Shown here piece by piece: positions 18,355 through 26,730 of a DNA stretch of 64,000 nt (position 1 is the stretch's first letter; the number at the start of each line of letters is the position of its first letter). Below the pieces are notes generated by a model, which was not told the DNA's origin, made no database searches, and saw only the letters and a program-made list of their open reading frames with translations. Position numbers and translations under genes: made by a program. Source of the DNA: JANQHS01 sp965227315 (GTDB lineage Bacteria; Bacteroidota; Bacteroidia; Cytophagales; CCMP332); NCBI GenBank assembly GCA_965227315.1, contig OZ245737.1, positions 3,410,001-3,474,000 on the forward strand. The letters run 5' to 3'.

Positions 18355-19364
18355 GATCGGTTTTATTTTCAGGAAACTTCACCAGCGCTAGATCAGGTAC
18401 CCTCAATCCTAGTGAATGGATACTAAGGAAGGTAAATGATATCGGCGTGAATGCCAGGGGTATTTCGAAGTACAGGAACAAAATCCTTAAGCTCATTGAG
18501 CTTATCTTCACGACACTGTTTTCAAAGTATGCCATCCTTCATCAGGATGTATTCAGTTTTAACGCTTTTTATTGGACTATCCTGACCACGAATCTTGCGT
18601 CTGTTCGGGGTAAAAAAATAATTCTGAATATCCATGGAGGAAGGTTTGCGGAGTTCTTTCATACGTACCCGCAAAGGGTTTCTAAAACACTTTCTAAGGC
18701 TTCCGTCATTGCTTCACCCTCTCGGTATTTGATCGCAAAATTGAAGCATGAGTTTCCGGATATCATACATATTCCGAATCCTATCCTGATTGATCGGTTT
18801 CCTTATTCCTGGGAACGGCCAGAGGAATTGAAGTTGCTTTGGGTGAGAGCGTTTTCGGACGAATACAATCCACTGCTTTGTCTCGATATCCTTGAAGCCC
18901 TTCAAAAGGAAGTTTCGAATGTCAAACTGGTGATGGTTGGTCCGGATTCCGGAATCCTTAAGGGTTTCGAAAAAGAAGCTAAAAAAAGGAAGCTCTCCGA
19001 AGAAATTATAATCACAGGAAAAGTAGATAACCAAATTCTAAAGTATTTTTTCTCAAGTCATTCGGTATTCATAAATACCACCGCTTATGAAAGCTTCGGG
19101 ATATCAACTCTTGAAGCTGCTCTTGTGGGGATTCCGATAGTAAGTTCCAGGGTCGGTGAATTGCCTTATCTATGGGAAGATCAAAAGGAGATCGCATTTG
19201 CCGAATTGGACAAACCTGAGAGCTTTGTTCAAAGAATACTGGAAATACATCATAACCCTTCATTGGCAAAAGAGAGGTCGTTGGCAGGAAGAAAAAAGGC
19301 AGAGGAATATTCCTGGGAGAACATTTGCCCTCTTTGGCAAGATCTGCTTAAAAATGAGCTTTAG
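18351..19364 (+). CDS. GT4-family glycosyltransferase
   Basis: 337 residues from TTG 18351, which overlaps the methyltransferase stop as TTGA; the N-terminus MRSVLFSGNFTSARSGTLNP suits a GT4 enzyme. An in-frame ATG at 18327 would add eight residues that do not look family-like. The donor half contains KLLWVRAFSDEYNPLLCLDI, VKLVMVGPDSG, and EX7E motif ESFGISTLEAALVGIPIVSS near 247-266, then GELPYLWED. Soluble retaining glycosyltransferase of the locus. Confidence 0.88.
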   Translation: MRSVLFSGNFTSARSGTLNPSEWILRKVNDIGVNARGISKYRNKILKLIELIFTTLFSKYAILHQDVFSFNAFYWTILTTNLASVRGKKIILNIHGGRFAEFFHTYPQRVSKTLSKASVIASPSRYLIAKLKHEFPDIIHIPNPILIDRFPYSWERPEELKLLWVRAFSDEYNPLLCLDILEALQKEVSNVKLVMVGPDSGILKGFEKEAKKRKLSEEIIITGKVDNQILKYFFSSHSVFINTTAYESFGISTLEAALVGIPIVSSRVGELPYLWEDQKEIAFAELDKPESFVQRILEIHHNPSLAKERSLAGRKKAEEYSWENICPLWQDLLKNEL

Positions 19365-20685
19365 AAAAGTCCTGCTGAAAGATTTTATACTTCCGATAAG
19401 TGATTGCTTGCTCGGCACAAGCGTATCTCGTAAGCTCAAGGAGCTTCAGCTCGTTTCAAAAATGAACCGGGTTTCTTTAGGGGAACTATCGGAAAAGAAA
19501 TTGGAGAATATTTTGAGCCTTGCTTCGCGGAAAAGCTCTTTTTATCAATCTCTGGGAGTTAAAAGAGAGTCGGGAGAAAGCGCCTCTGATTGGCTTAGTC
19601 GTTTCCCCATATTGACCAAGGAGATCATTCGGAATAATCCGGAAAAGATATCCGTAAAACCGCTTCAAAGCTTGATCAAATGCGAAACCAGTGGATCCAG
19701 TGGAGAGCAGACCACCATCTATGTGGGAAAAAAGGAGCTTTCAATAAGCAGAGCTTATCAGTTCTTGTGGTGGCATTGGGCAGGATATGAAATGGGGGAT
19801 CCGATCATTCAAACCGGGCTTCAATTTCAAAGATCAAAACTGAAGAGAATTAAGGACCTGATTTTTGGGGTGACTTATGTGCTGGCCTTTGCTCATAATC
19901 CAAAAACCATTCAAAAAGTATTCTCCAAAACCTCAAGATCCGGTGACCAATTTTTTTTTGGAGGTTATGCCTCATCCCTTTTTTCTATTGGAACGATCAT
20001 CAAGGAATCTGAACTGAATGTTACCAATATCAAAAGCATTATCTCTTGGGGAGATAAGTTGTTTCCTCATTATCGCGAATTGTTGGAGTCCGTATTCTCC
20101 TGCAAGGTTTATGAATCCTACGGTACCGCTGAAGAATTAATGATCGCTTCCATGTACGATCTGGACTACCTCTATACCATGGATACCCATGTGTGGATAG
20201 AGATTGTTGATGATAATGGAAATGCTGTTCCTGACGGACAAATGGGACATGTTTTGATCACCTCCCTGGATAATCAATCTTTTCCGCTGATCCGGTACAG
20301 AATTGGTGATCTTGCCATACGACTTCCGGATTCTGAAAGGCCCAAGGGTGCTAAACTGCCATTCAAGCTGCTTAAAAAAGTGGTTGGCAGAAATACCGAT
20401 CTGGTTAAGACTTCCTGGGGCGAAACCCTGATTGTTCATTCATTTACAGGGATCATTGAGTTTTTTCAGGACATTGAAAAGTTTCAGGTTATTCAGAAGG
20501 AGCTTGATAAGATCACGATCAGGTACATCCCGGGTAAAGACTTTTCTCCTGACACGCTCGAAAAAATTGAAAGCCAAATCAATTCTGAACTTTCTCAACC
20601 CTTATCCATTCAATTTGAGAAAGTCAATGAAATTCTTCCCAGTCCATCGGGAAAACCTCAGATCATCATCAACGAGACCGTATGA
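19354..20685 (+). CDS. PaaK/CapK-like adenylate-forming enzyme
   Basis: 443 residues from ATG 19354, which overlaps the GT4 gene by 11 bp; a longer upstream open frame is only a shadow of that gene. Adenylate-forming motifs are CETSGSSGEQTTIYV near 110-124 (phosphate loop), YESYGTAEELM near 253-263, and RYRIGDLA near 315-322. The C-terminal PSPSGKPQIIIN near 428-439 supplies the catalytic lysine. PaaK itself makes phenylacetyl-CoA; CapK-like members in polysaccharide loci have no settled substrate. Here it may activate an acid for acylation of the glycan, perhaps with one of the GNAT proteins. That partnership is inference. Confidence 0.85.
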   Translation: MSFRKVLLKDFILPISDCLLGTSVSRKLKELQLVSKMNRVSLGELSEKKLENILSLASRKSSFYQSLGVKRESGESASDWLSRFPILTKEIIRNNPEKISVKPLQSLIKCETSGSSGEQTTIYVGKKELSISRAYQFLWWHWAGYEMGDPIIQTGLQFQRSKLKRIKDLIFGVTYVLAFAHNPKTIQKVFSKTSRSGDQFFFGGYASSLFSIGTIIKESELNVTNIKSIISWGDKLFPHYRELLESVFSCKVYESYGTAEELMIASMYDLDYLYTMDTHVWIEIVDDNGNAVPDGQMGHVLITSLDNQSFPLIRYRIGDLAIRLPDSERPKGAKLPFKLLKKVVGRNTDLVKTSWGETLIVHSFTGIIEFFQDIEKFQVIQKELDKITIRYIPGKDFSPDTLEKIESQINSELSQPLSIQFEKVNEILPSPSGKPQIIINETV

Positions 20686-21629
20686 GGCTCAGTGTGGTTA
20701 TTCCCTTGTTCAATGAGGAAAAGAACATTCCCTCATTGGTTTCCTTTTTAAGGGGATCAAACCCCTTGGAAAAGGAGGTTTTCTTTATTGATGGTGGATC
20801 GACAGATAGGACCGTGGAACTTATTAAGGAGCATGGCCATGGATTGAACTACCAGATCGTCCACAATAAAAGGAAGACTGTTCCCTATGGGTTGAATCTG
20901 GCTATTCCGAAGTGCAAGGGAGAAGTGATCGCAAGACTCGACGGGCATACCAGATACGATTCAGACTATTTTCAAAGAATCCTCGATCGTTTTGATGCAG
21001 GCGACGCGGATATAGTCGGAGGGCCTATGCGAATTGAGAAGGGAACCTGGTTTCAAGGTTTAGTTGGAAAAGCCACTTCTGCCAGCATTGGAGTAGGGAA
21101 CAGTAGTTTTCATTTTGAGAATTTTGAAGGAGAGGCTGACAGTGTATACCTGGGGGCCTGGAAGAAAGAGATATTCTCCAACACGGGTTTGTTTGACACA
21201 TCTCTCAAAAGAAATCAGGATGACGAATTCCATTATCGGGCAAAAAGCAAGGGATACAGAATTTACCAGGACCCCAAGATCAAGTCATGGTACAAACCCC
21301 GGAAAAATTTCAAGGGTTTAACCAAACAGTATTTTGAATACGGTTTGTACAAGCCTCTGGTCCTTAAAAAGGTCAAATCCGGATTAAAGATTCGTCATCT
21401 GGTCCCCTCGCTTTTTGTACTTTATCTTCTTCTGATTCCGTCTTTGTTTTGGGTTTCAAAATGGATCGTTCTTCCGTTGCTGCTCTATGCAGTGCTCATC
21501 CTTTTTCAGTCGGTGAAGGATCGTATTGCATTATTTAGAATTCCGGTCTATTTCATGATCATTTTGGGTATTCACCTTTCTTATGGGATAGGATTTCTGT
21601 TGGGTTTATCCAAACTATTTAGAAAATAG
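20682..21629 (+). CDS. Membrane-associated GT2 glycosyltransferase (ExoA-like)
   Basis: 315 residues. Opening LSVVIPLFNEEKNIPSLVSF at 3-22, FFIDGGSTDRTVELI near 34-48, and ARLDGHTRY near 83-91, the acidic metal-binding strand in ExoA/succinoglycan-type GT2 enzymes. KRNQDDEFHYRAKSKGYRIY near 172 holds the catalytic-base region. Two to three membrane segments in the last 80 residues (VLYLLLIPSLFW, LPLLLYAVLILF, IILGIHLSYGIGFLLG) anchor it in the inner membrane. ATG overlaps the previous stop (ATGA). Confidence 0.9.
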   Translation: MRLSVVIPLFNEEKNIPSLVSFLRGSNPLEKEVFFIDGGSTDRTVELIKEHGHGLNYQIVHNKRKTVPYGLNLAIPKCKGEVIARLDGHTRYDSDYFQRILDRFDAGDADIVGGPMRIEKGTWFQGLVGKATSASIGVGNSSFHFENFEGEADSVYLGAWKKEIFSNTGLFDTSLKRNQDDEFHYRAKSKGYRIYQDPKIKSWYKPRKNFKGLTKQYFEYGLYKPLVLKKVKSGLKIRHLVPSLFVLYLLLIPSLFWVSKWIVLPLLLYAVLILFQSVKDRIALFRIPVYFMIILGIHLSYGIGFLLGLSKLFRK

Positions 21630-21643
21630 GAGTAAACAACGAA

Positions 21644-22639
21644 GTGGATTTTTCCTGGTTATTTATTGGAGGTTATATGCATTCGGGCACCACTTTGTTG
21701 CAAAAAATTCTCGAAAAGGCTCCCGAGATAAGGTCTATTGATGGAGAGACCAAATTCTTTGATTTCTTGTCAAGTTATTCTAACAAGGCAAAAGGATTGC
21801 CCAACACTCAACAGGGAGTTCGTGAATTGGTTGGAGATATATTTCGGTACTCTAATGAGGAAAACCTTTCGGACTTGCAGAACGAGTTCCTACCTGAAGA
21901 CAGACTAAACCCCGTGCTGTTATTTAAAAGTGTAGGTGATAAGCTGGCTGAAAAGGATGGGGCAAGGTTGGTTCTTGAGAAGTCACCGAATAACGTCTTC
22001 CATATTCCCGCCATTCAAAAGTATTTCCCCGGTTCGAAGATCTTATGTCTTGTCCGGGACCCAAGGGCAGTTCTTGCATCAAAGAAAAACCGGGTAGCAA
22101 AAGTAGATCAAGGGGTATATGCCGATGATCAGATAGAGTCAAAAAAATTAGAGAAGGATTATAACCCGGTTCTGGATGCCTTATCCTGGCGCTCAAGTAT
22201 TCGGGCCATCTTCGAGGCAAAAAAGCTATTTAGGGAAAGCCTGGTCATTGTAAAATACGAGGACCTGGTTGCCAAGCCCGAAGAAGTCTGTCGATCAATT
22301 TTTGAAAGAATTGGAATTCCCTTTCAAAGATCTTACCTCGAGATAGATTTCTTCAGTCAGGCGATGGGAGGAGAGCTAAAACCGAGGGGAATCTATAAGA
22401 CTTCGTTGAATGATTGGAGACAATCTTTGAGTCGGCAGGAACTATTGGTTGCTGAAACCCTTACCGGTTCGGAAATGAAGAACTTAGGTTATTCGAGGCA
22501 AACACAAGAAGCTAAAATTCAGGCGGCCCTGTACTCCATACCTCATTACCTGAAAACCGCAGAGAGGGTGGTAAAAAGATTGAGATTTTTAGGCCCCAGG
22601 GGTTTTCTTATTTACGTAAAAAATATAGTAAACCGATAG
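21644..22639 (+). CDS. Sulfotransferase (second in locus)
   Basis: 331 residues. The N-terminal GGYMHSGTTLLQKILEKAP holds the PAPS 5'-phosphosulfate loop (HSGTTLL) near 12-19, and CLVRDPRAVLASKKNR near 136-150 is the 3'-phosphate-binding motif of Sulfotransfer_3-type enzymes. VKYEDLVAKPEEVCRSIFER near 203-222 is the usual family YEDL segment. It starts at GTG 21644, 14 bp after the GT2 gene. It differs clearly from the sulfotransferase at 6177, so two separate sugar positions may be sulfated. Cytoplasmic; no signal peptide. Confidence 0.88.
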   Translation: MDFSWLFIGGYMHSGTTLLQKILEKAPEIRSIDGETKFFDFLSSYSNKAKGLPNTQQGVRELVGDIFRYSNEENLSDLQNEFLPEDRLNPVLLFKSVGDKLAEKDGARLVLEKSPNNVFHIPAIQKYFPGSKILCLVRDPRAVLASKKNRVAKVDQGVYADDQIESKKLEKDYNPVLDALSWRSSIRAIFEAKKLFRESLVIVKYEDLVAKPEEVCRSIFERIGIPFQRSYLEIDFFSQAMGGELKPRGIYKTSLNDWRQSLSRQELLVAETLTGSEMKNLGYSRQTQEAKIQAALYSIPHYLKTAERVVKRLRFLGPRGFLIYVKNIVNR

Positions 22640-22642
22640 GCT

Positions 22643-23281
22643 TTGAAGGAGGTTGAGATCTATGATGCCGCTGAAAAGGATCTGATCCAAATAGCTGCAT
22701 GCCACATTGCAGCCTTCCCCGATTCTTTGATATCAAAAATGGGAATCGGCTATTTGACCCGCGTGTACGAATGGTACCTTAGGGATGACCGGGCCTTCTT
22801 GTTTTACTCTTCAAATGAATCCCTTTTGGGATTCTGCGGTGGGATATTCTATAAGGATGAGGTGGTTATGGGTTCAGCTTCGTCTATGACACAATTTAGT
22901 TTCTATCAGGCCATCAAGGCGATTCTCAAGAGGCCTTGGTTGATCATCCACAAAGAGATGATCGCCAAATATGGTTTCATCATTAAGAATTTTTGGTATA
23001 GGATCTTTCCTCCTCAAAATACACCCGGAAACGAAAAAGATGAATTTGTTCCTTTCTCAGGCTTAGTGGTGATTGCAGTGGATCCGGATCAACAGGGAAA
23101 GGGGATCGGGCAAAAATTGCTTTCCGAATTTGAATCGAGGTCTGCTGGCCTTGGTTTGCATTTAATGCGGCTATCCGTAGAAGCCAAAAATGGCCGGGCA
23201 ATCGCAGCCTATAAGAAAAGTGGCTGGGAGATTTTTTCTAATGATGGAAAATCAGTAGGTATGCAAAAAAGAATAGCTTGA
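22643..23281 (+). CDS. GNAT-family acetyltransferase
   Basis: 212 residues. The acetyl-CoA loop DPDQQGKGIGQKLLSEFESR lies near 147-166, after strand SGLVVIAV, and ahead of LSVEAKNGRAIAAYKKSGW, a textbook GNAT ending. Starts at TTG 22643, 3 bp after the sulfotransferase stop, and ends overlapping the TTG of the aminotransferase. Its position directly before a sugar aminotransferase suggests N-acetylation of the amino sugar made by that enzyme, as in WecD/WlaI-type pairs. That pairing is inference from context. Confidence 0.87.
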   Translation: MKEVEIYDAAEKDLIQIAACHIAAFPDSLISKMGIGYLTRVYEWYLRDDRAFLFYSSNESLLGFCGGIFYKDEVVMGSASSMTQFSFYQAIKAILKRPWLIIHKEMIAKYGFIIKNFWYRIFPPQNTPGNEKDEFVPFSGLVVIAVDPDQQGKGIGQKLLSEFESRSAGLGLHLMRLSVEAKNGRAIAAYKKSGWEIFSNDGKSVGMQKRIA

Positions 23282-24486
23282 AAAAAATCCCATTCTCACC
23301 TCCCTTCATAAGCCAAAGTGTGATTGATGAGGTAAACCAAACCCTGGAGTCCGGGTGGATCACCACAGGCCCAAAAGTAAAGGCTTTTGAAGAAGCTCTT
23401 GCTTCAAGACTTGGGATCAAAGAGGTCATACCTGTCAATTCATGGACCTCCGGAGCTATCCTGACCCTGAAATGGCTTAATCTAAAAGAAGATGATGAGG
23501 TTATCGTGCCAGCGTATACCTATGCGGCAAGCGCCTTGGCCGTGATCCATGCCGGAGGACGTCCGGTGATCGTGGACGTAATGGATGATTTTTCCATCGA
23601 TCCCGAAGAGATCCAAAAGGCCTTATCTCCAAAGACCAAGGCGATCATGGGTGTTGATTATGGAGGCTGGCCTGCGGATTATGACCCCATATACCGGCTC
23701 GTGGCGGAGAGCGGGATCAATTTTGAGATGCGCGGTGAGAACCAGGAAAGACTCGGCAGACCATTGATCATGGCGGATGCTGCTCACTCGATCGGGGCAG
23801 AAAGGAACGGAGTCGATGCGGGAAAAATGGCGGACATCTCAGTTTTCTCGTTTCATGCGGTTAAGAACCTGACCACGGCCGAGGGCGGGGCGATCGTGCT
23901 AAACCTTCCAGGGGATTTTGACAAACAGGAAACTCATAGGTGGTTTAAGCTTATGACGCTGAATGGGCAAACTAAAAATGCCCTGGAGAAGTCACAAGGA
24001 GGAAATTGGAAATACGATATCGTTCTGCCAGGATTGAAAATAAACCTGCCCGATGTTCTTGCGGCCATCGGTCTCGCGCAACTTAATGAGTATGATCGTA
24101 TTCTCTCTATGCGGAAAGAGATATTCGACCGCTATCTGGAATTTTTCAGGGGTAAAGACTGGACCATTACTCCTGAGGATATCTGGAAAAACGGGACCCC
24201 CTCATACCATCTTTATCCTTTACGTCTTAAGGACTTTAAGGAATCCCAAAGGGATCAGGTAGTCGATCAACTGACGGAAAATGGTATTGCAAGTAATGTC
24301 CATTTTATTCCCTTGCCCCGACTCAGCCTTTTCAAGGAAATGGGATTCAGCATTGCCGATTATCCCATGGCCGATAAGCTCTATCAGTCCATGATCTCCC
24401 TCCCGATTTATCCCGGACTTACGGGGGAAGATCAGGAGTATGTTCTCGAGCACATTGAGACTGCCGTATCAAAAGTATTGTCCTGA
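23278..24486 (+). CDS. DegT/DnrJ/EryC1/StrS-family sugar aminotransferase
   Basis: 402 residues. PLP-dependent transamination of a nucleotide-linked keto-sugar. N-terminal IPFSPPFISQSVIDEV and LESGWITTGPKVKAFEEAL are typical; the Schiff-base lysine is in SFHAVKNLTTAEGGA near 199-213, preceded by MADAAHSIGA. Between about 137 and 163 is an extra stretch (SGINFEMRGENQERLGRPL) seen in a subset of the family. Start TTG 23278 overlaps the GNAT stop. It directly precedes the initiating sugar transferase, so the aminated sugar may be the first sugar of the repeat unit. Confidence 0.93.
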   Translation: MKKIPFSPPFISQSVIDEVNQTLESGWITTGPKVKAFEEALASRLGIKEVIPVNSWTSGAILTLKWLNLKEDDEVIVPAYTYAASALAVIHAGGRPVIVDVMDDFSIDPEEIQKALSPKTKAIMGVDYGGWPADYDPIYRLVAESGINFEMRGENQERLGRPLIMADAAHSIGAERNGVDAGKMADISVFSFHAVKNLTTAEGGAIVLNLPGDFDKQETHRWFKLMTLNGQTKNALEKSQGGNWKYDIVLPGLKINLPDVLAAIGLAQLNEYDRILSMRKEIFDRYLEFFRGKDWTITPEDIWKNGTPSYHLYPLRLKDFKESQRDQVVDQLTENGIASNVHFIPLPRLSLFKEMGFSIADYPMADKLYQSMISLPIYPGLTGEDQEYVLEHIETAVSKVLS

Positions 24487-25085
24487 TCAAATCTGTTTTT
24501 GATCTTCTGGTTTCGTTAATCTCACTGGTTGTTTTCCTTCCGGTGTTCGCGATCATATCAATTCTGATCAAAATGGATTCACGGGGACCGGTCTTTTTCA
24601 AACAGATCAGGGTAGGGCAGGGCGCGAAGGAATTCAAGCTGATCAAGTTCCGAACCATGAGAGTGGATTCTGAAAGAGTAGGATTTCTTACCGTCGGAAA
24701 GTCCGATTCAAGAATAACGAATGTAGGTAGGGTGTTGAGAAATTATAAGCTGGATGAATTACCACAGCTGATCAATGTTTTTGCCGGCAAGATGAGTTTT
24801 GTGGGCCCAAGGCCGGAGGTTCCGAGATTTGTTCGATTATATACTTCCGAGCAAATGGAAGTGCTTTCTGTAAAGCCCGGCATAACCGATCCGGCATCAT
24901 TGAAATACCGAAACGAAAATGAGCTGTTGGAGGCCAAGAAAGATCCAACCCAATACTATATTGATCATTTGATGCCTGAAAAGCTTGAGATCAATTTGGA
25001 CTATATCCGCAAAAGGACCTTTTTAAGCGATTTAAGGATTATCATTAATTCCTTCGTTCTTATGTTTAAGGGAAGTCATGGATAG
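24483..25085 (+). CDS. Initiating sugar transferase (undecaprenyl-phosphate sugar phosphotransferase), apparent CTG start
   Basis: Transfers a sugar-1-phosphate to undecaprenyl phosphate, starting repeat-unit synthesis. About 200 residues, a short PglC/WcaJ-C-type protein: N-terminal membrane helix VFDLLVSLISLVVFLPVFAI, then SRGPVFFKQIRVGQG, FKLIKFRTMR, LDELPQLINVF and FVGPRPEVPRF. The first usual start is GTG 24543, but that cuts the essential membrane helix in half. The frame is open upstream, and CTG 24483 overlaps the aminotransferase stop as CTGA, exactly the junction type used by its neighbours, so CTG is the likely start. A conservative call is 24543-25085. Confidence 0.88.
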   Translation: MIKSVFDLLVSLISLVVFLPVFAIISILIKMDSRGPVFFKQIRVGQGAKEFKLIKFRTMRVDSERVGFLTVGKSDSRITNVGRVLRNYKLDELPQLINVFAGKMSFVGPRPEVPRFVRLYTSEQMEVLSVKPGITDPASLKYRNENELLEAKKDPTQYYIDHLMPEKLEINLDYIRKRTFLSDLRIIINSFVLMFKGSHG

Positions 25086-25881
25086 TCCCGTATGTGTAAT
25101 TACCGGTGCAAGTTCAGGAATAGGAAGAGCATTGGCATTCGAGTTTGGAAAGAATGGGTTTGCTATTGCCTTTTCAGGACGCGACCGGCATAGAATATCC
25201 GAGGTAGAGTCCGAGCTTCGGGATTCCGGAATTCAAGCTTTGGGTGTTGCTGCCGATGTATCTGTCCCTGATGAGGTTAAAGCCTTTGGAAAAGAGGTTT
25301 CGGACAAATACGGCAGGACCGATGTACTGATCAATAATGCCGGGATATCTATGAGGGCATTGTTTGTGGATCTTGACCCTGAAGTGATCAAGAAGCTTAT
25401 CGATATCAACCTCATGGGCACTGTTTACACCACCAAGGCATTCTTGCCCATGATCCTGAAATCAAAAGGATCTATTGTTGGCATTTCCTCAATTGCAGGT
25501 TACAGAGGGCTTCCCGGGCGAACAGGTTATTCTGCATCCAAATTCGGAATGCAGGGCTTTCTTGAATCCCTGAGAACGGAATTGATCCCGAAGGATGTCC
25601 ATGTACTTATCGCCTGTCCGGGTTTTACTTCATCGAATATCAGGAAATCGGCTCTGCTTGCCGACGGAAGTTCCCAGGGGAAATCTCCCCTGGAAGAGGG
25701 TAAGATCATGTCCGCGGAAGAGGTGGCGGATCATATATACACGGCGGTAAGAAAACGAAAGAAGATCCTCACACTCACCACCCAGGGAAGGCTTACTGTA
25801 TTCATGAATAAGCTATTTCCTTCCTGGATGGACGGCAAGGTGCTGGCACATTTCAGAAAGGAGAAGGATTCTCCCCTTTGA
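25078..25881 (+). CDS. Short-chain dehydrogenase/reductase
   Basis: 267 residues. NAD(P)-binding TGASSGIG near 10-17, NNAGIS near 88-93, catalytic Ser in GISSIAG near 139-145 and YSASKFG near 157-163. Classical SDR oxidoreductase with a C-terminal tail (NKLFPSWMDGKVLAHFRKEK) found in DltE-like or DhrS7-like SDRs, so it need not act on the glycan. ATG 25078 overlaps the sugar transferase by 8 bp, making it the last gene of the long + strand run. Its TGA faces the stop of a minus-strand gene with a single base between. Confidence 0.9.
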   Translation: MDSPVCVITGASSGIGRALAFEFGKNGFAIAFSGRDRHRISEVESELRDSGIQALGVAADVSVPDEVKAFGKEVSDKYGRTDVLINNAGISMRALFVDLDPEVIKKLIDINLMGTVYTTKAFLPMILKSKGSIVGISSIAGYRGLPGRTGYSASKFGMQGFLESLRTELIPKDVHVLIACPGFTSSNIRKSALLADGSSQGKSPLEEGKIMSAEEVADHIYTAVRKRKKILTLTTQGRLTVFMNKLFPSWMDGKVLAHFRKEKDSPL

Positions 25882-25882
25882 T

Positions 25883-26599
25883 TCACTTCAGTTCCCAAAC
25901 CTGGTTCTCCCGCAGGTATCCCTCAACTCCTGAGCGCTCAACCCTGAGCCAATAATCGGTTTTTCCCAAAATATAAACCTTCTCTCCCGGGGCAACCGGC
26001 TCCATGACTTCCGACCCCGCTGACGGCCCTTCCATCAGGTAGCCTTTGGGTGCCATGATGATACCCGGATGGGCTTGTGATCTCTCATAGAAGGTCAGGA
26101 CATAAATGCCGGCTCCCAGTGTAAGCATAAGTAGAAGGGAGGACCATGCTCGTTGCTTCCTTCTGATTGAGCTCACGATGATCAATACAGCCAATAAGGC
26201 CGAGAACAGAAACAGAACCGCGAGGATCCATTCAAAATAATCAAAGAAGACTTTTCGCAAGAACTGAATATCATCGACATTGTAGCCTTCCAGATCATGC
26301 TCTTCGGCGATTTCCGAGATCTTTTTTTCAACCGCATCACCGCCATAGGTCTTTTCATAAAAACTCAGGTAAAAGAGGGCTCCCGGGTAATTACCCGAGC
26401 CTTCGGCGATCAAGCCCATTTTAAGGATCATGCTTTCGGATGCAAATCCCGAGCTGAACAGCGAATCGTAGATGCTGAAGGCTGATGTGTACTCATGAAT
26501 TGCGTATAGAGAATCAGCTTCTTCCAGGGTTTTTCCCTGAACCGAAACATTTATCAGCAAAGAGATTCCTAAAAACCTTATCAGGGTTTGGATATTCAT
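25883..26599 (-). CDS. Membrane protein with TPR-like and SH3 domains (BatE-like layout)
   Basis: 238 residues. Probable signal peptide MNIQTLIRFLGISLLINVS, a TPR-like helical region (EEADSLYAIHEYTSAFSIYD and following, about 25-90), two membrane helices at about 122-146 and 153-166, and a C-terminal bacterial SH3 segment (GYLMEGPSAGSEVMEPVAPG ... WLRVERSGVEGYL). The layout recalls the BatE/aerotolerance proteins of Bacteroidota, but no other bat genes are nearby, so the name is only descriptive. SH3b domains often bind cell-wall peptides. It is transcribed away from tRNA-Lys. Confidence 0.75.
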   Translation of the reverse strand: MNIQTLIRFLGISLLINVSVQGKTLEEADSLYAIHEYTSAFSIYDSLFSSGFASESMILKMGLIAEGSGNYPGALFYLSFYEKTYGGDAVEKKISEIAEEHDLEGYNVDDIQFLRKVFFDYFEWILAVLFLFSALLAVLIIVSSIRRKQRAWSSLLLMLTLGAGIYVLTFYERSQAHPGIIMAPKGYLMEGPSAGSEVMEPVAPGEKVYILGKTDYWLRVERSGVEGYLRENQVWELK

Positions 26600-26617
26600 T
26601 TGACCTACCTAAATTTG
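26587..26617 (+). promoter_or_regulatory. Bacteroidota-type promoter for tRNA-Lys
   Basis: TTTG at 26587-26590 and TAAATTTG at 26610-26617, separated by 19 bp. This matches the established Bacteroidota sigma-A consensus (TTTG, 17-23 bp, TAnnTTTG). It lies 40 bp before the mature tRNA 5' end, leaving a short 5' leader for RNase P. The -33 element lies inside the divergent SH3 protein gene. Confidence 0.8.
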
Positions 26618-26657
26618 CAGCCTCATTTTCGAGGGCGAAAATAATCAATCTCGAAAA

Positions 26658-26730
26658 GAGTCGGTAGCTCAGTTGGTAGAGCATCTCCCTTTTAAGGAGA
26701 GGGTCCCGGGTTCGAGCCCCGGCCGACTCA
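26658..26730 (+). tRNA. tRNA-Lys (anticodon TTT)
   Basis: 73-nt cloverleaf: acceptor GAGTCGG pairs with CCGACTC (26723-26729), discriminator A at 26730, D stem GCTC/GAGC, anticodon stem TCTCC/GGAGA with loop CTTTTAA (anticodon TTT at 26690-26692), T stem CCGGG/CCCGG with loop TTCGAGC. CCA is not encoded. All stems pair, so the gene is intact. It has a consensus promoter upstream and a hairpin plus nine T residues just downstream. The last 16 nt are part of a 117-bp tandem repeat. Confidence 0.97.

Noticed and set aside
19156..19353. N-terminal extension of the PaaK-like protein
   Set aside because: It is an out-of-frame shadow of the GT4 gene; ATG 19354 fits the family start and the overlap style of the locus.
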